64,000 nucleotides of DNA. It comes from Yamagishiella unicocca (taxonomy: Eukaryota > Chlorophyta > Chlorophyceae > Chlamydomonadales > Volvocaceae). Both the position numbers and the translations under genes were made by a program. The stretch's first letter is position 1; every line of letters begins with the position of its first letter. Under the pieces are notes generated by a model that was not told the DNA's origin, searched no databases, and was given only the letters and a program-made list of their open reading frames with translations. Shown piece by piece: positions 56,410-64,000 of this stretch. The stretch covers positions 372,001 to 436,000 of the forward strand of contig BDSL01000062.1 of assembly GCA_003116995.1 (NCBI GenBank), read 5' to 3'.

Positions 56410-57279
56410 CGGTGGCGCCGATGCGTGTGTTTATGTTTTTTGGGAGGGGGTTTAAGGCGGAAACCCGTGTGGGGTGGGGGGGCGTTACCCGTGGTGGTCA
56501 TACAGGGCGTCAGCGAGAGGACTTGGAAGCCACGGGGCGGGGCCGTACATCGCTGCCGTACGTTGCTAGATGATCGTGAGGTTAGGGGGCTGCTGTCGTA
56601 CCGCCCTAGGCGAACTGGCGGGTTAAGGGTTTTAGGCACGAACAACTTGTGTTACGTGGGTGGGCCCTTAAGGGGTAGGCCCTTACGTCGGTAGGCCCTT
56701 AGCAGGGGGTGCGGCGCCAGGTTGCAGATGTCGTCACCCGACATGGTGTCGTCACCCGACATGGTGTCGTCACCCGACATGGTGTCGTCACCCGACATGG
56801 TGTCGTCACCCGACAGATGTTGTCAAAAAGAAAGGAATGGACTGAACCCATGTGTGCTCCCACGCATGGCGGCGAATCGATTGGCGAGGGGGCGCCCGAG
56901 GAAACCGGTTGACACGACATGATTAATGGAAGGGGAGGGGTTAAAGAGGAGACCCGTGGGCCTACCCTTCATGGCAGAAAGAAACCGAGAAGCCAGCCTT
57001 GGTGGGCAGGGGTTGGATGGATGGCGCGTCAGGGGGAAACGTGACTTGGCAAGCTGGCAGCACCGCCTCGCGTGGCAACAGCATCTCGCGGCGGTATGGA
57101 ACCCAGGACCAGTCCGCTAGGCGCCTGTCTCCTGTTACTGAACATTCGAGCAGCCGTCGCGATAGGGCTGGGGCACGGTGGGTGGCAGCCGGGCTGGTCG
57201 TTGGGCTGGGTGCTAACGGGCACCCGGACCTAACTCCCATTCGACAACTGCCGTGCCTGGCGCCCCTGTAGATCGAACC
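56410..57279. other. 3' region of CPSF160
   Basis: No further gene. It contains family A-like pieces (GGCGGAAACCCGTGTGGGG near 56455; GGAGACCCGTGGGCC near 56957), three AGGCCCTTA repeats at about 56664-56700, and the 18-bp array. A TGTAA motif lies at 57369-57373 inside the duplicated segment that follows. Confidence 0.45.
56735..56818 (+). repeat. 18-bp tandem repeat, nearly five copies
   Basis: The unit GTCACCCGACATGGTGTC repeats without change. It lies downstream of the CPSF160 stop codon, so the PDMVSS repeat it would encode is probably not translated. Confidence 0.9.
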
Positions 57280-57970
57280 TCCGCCACGTGGATTGACGCT
57301 CCTAGCGTGCACCCGTCCATCGGACGGACGGTCCGTGGGTCACCAGCAGCAAGGCGGCTTGCCGTTTCTGTAACCGTCCAGGTCACCTAGGGTTAACATG
57401 CCCATCACGCTGGCGCATGCTCACACAGTGGCAAAGCCCCGCTGTGCACATGTGGCTCGTGTTAAACCATTCCCGGGCAGGAGAAGTTGGAGTGCCTGTT
57501 GCCCGGCGTTGCAGGTATTCTTGCCGATCTCAGTCCCTGATAATGTGCCCAGAAGGATTACATGGTATCAGTCGAACATTTTTACACTACGCCATGCGTT
57601 GCTAAGTTGGGGATCGAATGAAGACAGGGTTCCACGCTCATCTTGGGTCATCCAGGGGAACATTTCACGAGCAGGGAGGGCGGATATAAAGGTTACACTT
57701 ATATACCGCTGTTAAGCTGTATATGTTCGTGGTCTGGCCAATAGACACGGGGCGGGTGCCTAGCTTCATATGACAAATCATTAGAGTGATGTTTACCGAA
57801 GTTAAATGAACGCCCATGAAACTGATAATGCATGATAAACGAAAATGGTAAACATTGTGATGAGAGATGGAGGGCCTTAATACACTGTTGGCAAAGCTCC
57901 AGGGTGGCTTGGGTTTGATGGTCAAGAGCTTAGTCCTACTTTGGAATAACTGAGTATTCCTTGCAGTATA
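57280..57970 (+). repeat. Duplicated segment, copy 1 (related to the GT69 upstream region)
   Basis: It aligns by eye, with many substitutions and small indels, with 60441-61050. Best-kept blocks are GCTCCTAGCGTGCACCC, GTTAAACCATTCCCGGGCAG, GAAGTTGGAGTGCCTG, GGTATTCTTGCCGATCTCAG and GGTCAAGAGCTTAGTCC. Order and spacing are retained to the end of the unit. No GT69 coding sequence follows this copy. Confidence 0.85.
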
Positions 57971-58009
57971 TCAGGTACAACAATTAGTTATTCCCCATCT
58001 CGAGCATAC

Positions 58010-58625
58010 GGGGTGGGGTGGTGGAGTCATGGGCCCTTCTTCGGGGGAGGGGGGTGCAGTGTTGGGGCTTCCCCGGAAGGGTGGGAGCCGCTGTGGGGCC
58101 TCGGCACACTTTTTTGCTCGTAAGTTTCAGGTCACCTTGTGCGTGAGGGGCCGGATGACATGGATGTGGTTCGTGATCACCCCCTGGCTGCGTGGCCGCA
58201 GGGTCTTCCCCTTAATCGTGTTTTTCTTGTTCGCGAGTGGGCGTGTCCTGCTCGGGTCTTGCGTTTCCTGGGATGCAGGCGGGCAGTTGTTCTGGTTGCA
58301 CTATGTCGGCGCTCCACTGCTTCCCCGGTTGCGGGTATGTTAGGTGTGTTGGTGATCGGTTCCTGATAGGGGAGCCTGTCATGCCCCAGTACCGGCATGT
58401 ACGAGGGCATTAGTCGTGGTTTCGGCGCCGCTCCAGAAACGCGACTCTGAGCACGACGGTCGGAGTGAAATATCTTGCAAGTGCGTTGTTAGGTACGGTG
58501 CGTTGACACTGAGTAACGGACGTCGTCTTATATTGTCTGTTCGCTTTCGGCGTTGGACAGTAGGCGATGTGCCCGATGGTTCTACCTCTCGGTCTGGAAC
58601 CCACTGTAACCGCTACAAGTAGCTG
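58010..58625 (+). repeat. Dispersed SINE-like element, long plus copy
   Basis: It shares the 5' part with 7215-7916 (GGACATGGATGTGG-type block, GGGCGTGTCCTGCTCGGG, GGCGCTCCACTG, TCGGTTCCTGATAGGGGAGC) and ends with a core (GCGATGTGCCCGATGGTTCT, then GGAACCCACTGTAACCGCTA). Confidence 0.75.
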
Positions 58626-59079
58626 GCTAGCGATCGGAGCCGAAGGGATATGGTGCGCACATCGGGCCCACGTAGCCTCCGCCGCCTTAGCACGGCGTTA
58701 TGCCACTCCTGGTATTCCCGGCCGTGCTCGATGTATCCTCTTGCGCGAGGTGCCCAGTTACAGACGTGCAACAACAGTGGCGAGCATCTGTTGCCCCGCA
58801 AGTAACAGTGCAGCTGTGGGCCGCGCTTCGGTCGGGAGTCAGAAAACCCGGGGCAGAACCCGGAAGAGGTAGCGACTTGCGGCGTTCGCCTGCTAACATG
58901 TCTACGACCTGGTGCGTCGTAGCCTGAGCGCTAACGACGGCGCGCGTCCAGTCAGGCCTGGAGTCAGCCAATACGGACAGCCAGGAAACAGCGTTGTAGG
59001 AGCGTCCGTGATAGCCGAAGCCTGCTGAGGGGCATGACAAGCCTACAGCGCAAATTTGCCCTGGGTTGCTGACTGTTTT

Positions 59080-59230
59080 CACCTCTGATCCTGTGACTGG
59101 TGTCTTGGCGGTTTGCCATTGCTGTGGTGCGGCTGGGGTTCTGTCTTTTTCGCGTCCTTCCATGTTCGATGTGCCTGGTGGTTCTGCCGTTTGGTCTTCA
59201 CATGCCCATGACAAGTCGTACCAAGCAGGT
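59080..59230 (+). repeat. Dispersed SINE-like element, partial plus copy
   Basis: GTGACTGGTGTCTTGGCGGT, then TTGCCATTGCTGTGGTGCGG and CGATGTGCCTGGTGGTTCTG match 7770-7900. Confidence 0.7.
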
Positions 59231-59599
59231 GAACCGGATTGGGCACGAAGCGACCATTGCGTGGCAATACCACGCATTAGTGTACGGCAGGGTACGGCTA
59301 GATAAAGTTGGGAGTCCGATGGGATTGCTGCTTCACACCATTGCCACATCGTAGGTGCCCTGACCACATAATGCTCTCTCCCACGGTAGTTCAGTGGGGT
59401 ACCTCAATAATTTTGCCGAAGTGGCCTCAAGCCCAGACCAACCCTGTGTACGCATGCCACCTCATTACACGTATGGACACCACCGCCTGACCTGCTTGAA
59501 TTGAGTAAAGCGTGACATCAATGGGAAGGCGCATTGGGGCATTGTGACAGCATATGTACTAGATACCACACACTGTTTGTTCCCTGGCCCCTTGGTCGG

Positions 59600-59740
59600 G
59601 TTTTTCGATGGTTTGCTATATCTCGGTCGGCCAGCCTGTTCTTCTTTCTGCGTCCCCTTCAGTGTCAGGCGATGCACCCGATGGCTCTGCCTTCTGGTCT
59701 GGGGCCCACTATAACAGTTACTACTACCACGATGAATCGA
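59600..59740 (+). repeat. Dispersed SINE-like element, partial plus copy
   Basis: CAGTGTCAGGCGATGCACCC, then GGTCTGGGGCCCACTATAAC and an ACT tail. About 80 bp upstream resembles the family block with TGGTTTGC. Confidence 0.75.
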
Positions 59741-60440
59741 AACTGTAGGCAGGTTACAGGGTGTTACAGGGACCCTTCCTCGCGTCGTCGTGCCTCTGTA
59801 AATGAAAACAGTCATTCATCTTCCACATTTCGACCTCCCTGCAGGATATACCTCCACGCTGGTCGCGCTCTTTCAAGGCAAACTGGTACGGTAAGCACAC
59901 TGCGTGACAGGGCAACCGGCAGGTGGAAATAAGATCTGACGGGGCCCAGACTCCACAACAGTACGACAGTGTTCGTCAGCGCCATTTCCTCTGGATACTT
60001 AATGGGGGGAATGAGGTCCGTAAGGATGACGCTGGGCAATCGGCGTTCTAACATGGCTACCCGGGGTTGATTGAAACGAAGCGCGTATGGAATAAGAGAG
60101 ACAAGGCTATCCTCTCAGGTGCTTTCCGATGTGGTTAAGAAGGAGGCGCTGTAAATGATACCGGTTTAGTAGAGGGAGCGCCACTGCGCCCAGGATTTGC
60201 GCGGGTGTACTCCCGTACATCATGCAAAATGTGGTGTACCGGTATGCCTAGATTTGGTGATAGCAGGCCGATGCAGGCGTTGCGCAAAGCTATGTCCCAC
60301 CTGCCCGCCTGCTGCGGTACCGGTCCTGGTGTGAAAAACATGGGCTTAGGAAGGCTACGGTGCCTTGCTCAGATGGAGCACGTTGTGGTTCGCTTCGACC
60401 ATAGCGCACAAGCCCCCCTGGTCCATGTTTTGATGATCCA
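59741..60440. other. Stretch without a supported gene
   Basis: Short frames on both strands only. No domain motif, tandem array or family core was found. It ends where duplicate copy 2 begins. Confidence 0.4.
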
Positions 60441-61050
60441 CTCTCTGCCACATGGTTTAACGCTCCTAGCGTGCACCCTTCCATCCGCCAGAAGGCTCGG
60501 TGATCGGTACGTAGGCCATCAGCAGCAAGGGGGACTGCCGTTTCTGCAACCGTCCGGGTAACCTAGGGTTAAAATGCCCATTACGCTTGCGCATGTTCAC
60601 GCAGTGGCAAAGCCCCGCCGTGCACACGTGGATCGTGTTAAACCATTCCCGGGCAGGAGAAGTTGGAGTGCCTGCTGCCCGGCGTTGCAGGTATTCTTGC
60701 CGATCTCAGTCCCAGACCAGTGTCTCTGACCAACATCCCTGACCAATGTTTAAAAATACATTAGGCCCAAATCCTTCTCTCTGAAGCTAAATATAATCGT
60801 GGTCTGAGCCAATAGGCGCGAGGCAGGTGCCTGGGTTTACATGGTAGATCGCTATAGTGACATTCACCGAAACTAGCCGGACGTACATGAAGCAGGTAAT
60901 GTATGATATATGAATAATGATAGAAAACAACATTACGGGAGGTGGTGCAGGGCCTTACTATCAGTGTTGCCAAAGCTCCAGGGATGCTATGGGTTTTATG
61001 GTCAAGAGCTTAGTCCAACTTCAGATCAGCTAAGTGTTCCCTACATGCCG
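60441..61050 (+). repeat. Duplicated segment, copy 2: upstream region of the GT69-jacalin gene
   Basis: This copy ends just before the start codon at 61062, so it should contain the promoter and 5' UTR of that gene. It lacks roughly 80-100 bp present in copy 1 between the conserved blocks. See copy 1 at 57280-57970. Confidence 0.8.
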
Positions 61051-61061
61051 TTTATGATGAA

Positions 61062-63910
61062 ATGGTGACAATTTGCCACGCTCTCGCGCATGTAACTGTT
61101 TTTTCTCTCATATGGGGGATACAATGGAGCAGCGCGCTTCCATCTCAGGAGGAGGACCTGGCTTTTTTCATTCCTCGGGTCCCTCCTGTGACATCAAGTC
61201 AGCTTTCAGCAGTACTGGCACGGGCAAATGCTCTACGGGACAGAGCAAAGCAGTCTTCTGAAACGGCGCGCGTCGTGGCTGAAGCTGTTGCCGCGGCAGC
61301 ATGCACTCTTCCACCCGTATCACTAGTTCGGGGACTGCGCAGTCTCAAGGACATACCTCAAGAAGTACAGGATCACTTGCCGGAAGCAGTAGACTTACTC
61401 GCAGCTGTCCGTGGGTTGGGCGTTGCTCCATCCTGTCTCGAGCGACCTGGCGCACCGCGTGGACCACCGGGCTCGCATCGGTACCTAATTGCCGCGACCT
61501 TAACCAACTGCGAAGCTCTTATGCCGGTAGGAGACTTGCGTCTGCCTTGAAATCTCGACGCACGACTAATACATAGGCTTGCGCAGTTCTGGATACTGGA
61601 AGTGATGCGCTTGGGGCTCATGCTCGAGGGCAACAACCGTATTCTTAATGCATACTTCCACAATGTCACATCTGGTGAGGCCGAGTCGTGGCTTGGGAGT
61701 GAGGTTCATATCTCGGTGTATGAGAGTGGAAGCACGGACTCAACTGGTACATGGCTTCAAGTAGCCGATGCACTCTGGACGGCGGCTGGATTGCGTTCTC
61801 ATGTGGTAACAAACGGTGCTTTGATTCGCGGCATCCGAATGGATCCCTACTCGGGCAAGTTTCACAAACAACACCGGATAGAGGTACGTGCTCTGGGTTA
61901 ACTTCCATCGCGTCCCTCCACGTGCAAACCCTTAACGGTTCTTCACCGTGCAGTTCCTGTCCTCATTAAAAAATGCTGCGTTGGAACCACTGTACAACAG
62001 TCCACGTGGCACGTTTGATTACGTGTTTTTTGTCAAAGACGGTATGTAAGCCCAATGGTCCATTTATGTAACCCGATTGGCTGTACCTCGATCTGACTTG
62101 CGGGTTTGTCTACATGCAGTCTTCTTTTGCGCACCGGACATTCTTAGGTTAAGCACTCTGAATGCTGATATCTCGTGCGGACTAGATTTTGAGGTGAGTC
62201 GTGTCAGGTTTCGGATTTGCCTTTCCCGGGATTTTTTGATATCATTGCGTGTTTGCCCAGGTGTGGATTGGTGATAGGAAAGGCCATATGGCTGGTACCC
62301 ATCACCAGCCAGACGTCCCAGACCCTCATCGCGTCCTTCTGTCGACGGGTGAGGATGAGTCATCGGTACGACTAGCGCCACCCAATTGGCATTCAGCGAT
62401 TAAACATATGACGCTGGTCCATGCTGAGGAGGCCACAAGGCAGGCTGAAGCGGATACGAGGATCCAAGCAGCACGAGTAAAGCCCAGATACGAATTTTAC
62501 GGTACGAAATTATTGTTGTTGACTTTGATTAGCACCTGAGCTGAAGTTCCTTCCGGCCCTGCGGCTGAAATGACAGATACCTGGGTCTCCAGAGACGTCG
62601 GTGGAAATCCCGTAAGTTGCCCAAGCGAATGCTGTTTCGATGTGTACGGGGACTAAGTCATTTCCTGGTTTCGTTGCAGTTTATCAAGGAAGATCCTATC
62701 GCTCGTGACACCCGAACAATTGACACCTTTCACCGTAGCCTGCCCATTCCGGCAAAGTGTTGTTGGAACGGAGCGGCAATGGTCAACGCCTCATTGCTTC
62801 ATGCTGGTGGGTTGGCAACACGCTGGGAATGCAGATGCCAAAAGTATTTGAGTGCCACATATAAACCCACCCCCTCCGCTGAAAACTGTATAGGAGTTCG
62901 GTTTCGTCCCGGTCTTGTTGACGATGGCGAGTGCGACATTAGCGATTGCTCCATCTTGTGCGAGGATTACCGGCGCATGGGACAAAAGCGTGTCGCCGTC
63001 GACCCGTCAGTAAGAGTCTCCTACGTAGCGTGGACAAAGGTCAGTGGACTTGGGCAATTGTGATATTTATACATCCGCAAAGGCCCATCCAGTGACACTG
63101 TGCCATGCATATTGTAGGACATCCATGGTCGTCTGCCTGGGGGCATTGGGGCTAAGGTTTCGTGGTCGCACGTGGAGAGGAGCGGCGCTTTGGACAAATT
63201 GACGAGAATGTGGAGCGATACCCAAGGCTGCATGTCGATTCAGTGCGTGCCTACACGTGAGTGGGATTGATTTGAGTGATCTGGTTGGCAAACCGATAAT
63301 TTGCTGGCCACCTAACCCTTGATCCCTAAACGTCCTTTCTCCAGGAAAAGGAGCCGAGGAGCCTGACATTCATAAGTTCAGGGTCATTGATCTAAAGAAG
63401 ATCAACTTCACTCAGATATTCTTCGACCGCCTTAAAAACCCTGCACCAGCACCTGCAGCGCCCCTGGCTTGCAACCTGATCATGGGTCCATACGGCGCGA
63501 CAACGGACGGCAGCGCTTTCGATGATCTCACATACTCATCATGGGGCAAGGCGCCGATTACGCGCATTACATACCGTACAAGTACCTATATCAACGGGCT
63601 TCAGCTGACGTATGGGGAGAGCGTGGCTGCACATCATGGCGGAGTTGGAGACGAGGGTGAGATCGTTCTTAAGTCCGGGGAGCTGATAACCCTCGCTGCG
63701 GTTCATTTCGATGACACGGTCGTGTATGGAGTCGTTCTCGGCACTAGCATGGGGCGCAATTTGACGATTGGAAGCTTTCCTCCGGATGTCAGCCAAGCTC
63801 GAGGTAATCCGTGCCCCAGCTCGAGCGCGCATGCTGGCCAGTATCACTTGATTGCGTTGGCAGGGACTGCGGACAACCGTGTTCGCTCGCTCACTTTAAT
63901 TTGGTCTTGA
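61062..63910 (+). CDS. Secreted GT69 (CAP59/CMT1-like) glycosyltransferase fused to a jacalin-like lectin domain
   Basis: Nine exons fit in phase: 61062-61526, 61587-61883, 61954-62041, 62120-62193, 62261-62501, 62577-62611, 62680-63039, 63118-63256 and 63345-63910 (754 residues). Residues 1-25 form a signal peptide or anchor. From about 145 to 525 it follows the cryptococcal CAP59/CMT1 alpha-1,3-mannosyltransferase pattern: YLIAATLTNCEALMP, VHISVYESGSTDS (199-206 core), the HRIEFLSSLKNAALEPLY region, FDYVFFVKDVFFCAPDI, YDTWVSRD, CCWNGAAMV (427-435), GECDISDCSILCEDYRR and VDPSVRVSY. After a Pro/Ala linker, residues 613-754 form a complete jacalin-like beta-prism: GPYGATTDGSAFDD, ITRITYRTSTYINGLQLTYG, HGG-GDEGEIVLKSGE and VRSLTLIWS at the end. 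I infer a Golgi or extracellular enzyme that adds a sugar, perhaps mannose, to a glycan recognised by the lectin part. Donor and acceptor are unknown. The start is the only ATG giving a signal peptide. Confidence 0.87.
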
Positions 63911-64000
63911 ACTATCGCGAATATTTATGTCTTAAGTGCACCCGCACATGTCAGAAATGTATCATTGCGACAGAAGCGAACTAACAGGTAGTTATACAGG
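63911..64000. other. 3' UTR of the GT69-jacalin gene, cut by the window edge
   Basis: Only 90 bases remain. No TGTAA poly(A) signal is visible before the end. Confidence 0.5.

Noticed and set aside
57280..61050. Complete LTR retrotransposon between the two duplicated segments
   Set aside because: No gag, protease, integrase or reverse transcriptase motif lies between them, and no clear TG...CA ends or primer-binding site were seen. An LTR origin stays possible but unsupported.
1..64000. tRNA, rRNA or snoRNA genes
   Set aside because: No cloverleaf, A/B box pair or rRNA core was recognised by eye. A covariance-model search would be needed to exclude small RNAs.

Overview
This is nuclear DNA from a chlorophycean green alga of the Chlamydomonas/Volvox type. 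The signs are GC-rich genes split by many short exons with GTGAG/GTGCG donors and pyrimidine-rich CAG acceptors, long Gly/Ala runs inside conserved proteins, candidate TGTAA poly(A) signals, an organelle-type helical-repeat protein, and a plant-type CPSF160. No operons, CRISPR arrays, rRNA or tRNA genes were seen. Gene models were built by hand: exon phases were matched at each junction, and every chain quoted with a protein length sums to a multiple of three.

Layout. (1) 0.5-3.4 kb, plus: an RGG-rich protein with many HDDR motifs and a WGHDKF motif, resembling the Btz/CASC3 exon-junction-complex component. (2) 3.4-8.9 kb: repeats, including a 22-bp array, a 2.3-kb array of a 16-bp unit, and copies of a dispersed SINE-like element. 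(3) 9.0-10.7 kb, minus: a three-exon secretory sulfotransferase-like gene. (4) 10.7-16.2 kb: repeat-rich, with no convincing gene. (5) 16.2-23.7 kb, minus: an unrecognised ten-exon gene with poly-Gln, His-Ser and acidic tracts. (6) 24.9-31.9 kb, minus: a radical-SAM RlmN-type methyltransferase with a probable organelle transit peptide. (7) 32.6-35.2 kb, plus: a helical-repeat (OPR-like) protein. (8) 35.2-37.8 kb: mostly non-coding. (9) 37.9-56.4 kb, plus: a 31-exon gene for CPSF160, the large subunit of the cleavage and polyadenylation complex. (10) 56.4-61.0 kb: dispersed repeats enclosed by two diverged copies of a roughly 0.6-0.7-kb segment. (11) 61.1-63.9 kb, plus: a nine-exon secretory protein that joins a CAP59/CMT1-type glycosyltransferase (GT69) domain to a C-terminal jacalin-like lectin domain.

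Functional themes. Items 1, 8 and 9 concern RNA or gene expression (mRNA-bound complex, organelle RNA, mRNA 3'-end formation), and item 6 concerns rRNA/tRNA modification. Items 3 and 11 are secretory-pathway enzymes that could act on the sulfated, glycosylated extracellular matrix typical of volvocine algae. The neighbours are not a cluster in the bacterial sense.

Most unusual signals: the GT69-jacalin fusion; two short repeat families found again and again inside introns of three genes (introner-like); a CPSF160 intron carrying two extra copies of its own acceptor plus the start of the next exon; a splice donor placed at the tail of a dispersed repeat; multiplication of HDDR motifs in the Btz-like protein; and duplication of the segment upstream of the GT69 gene without its coding part.
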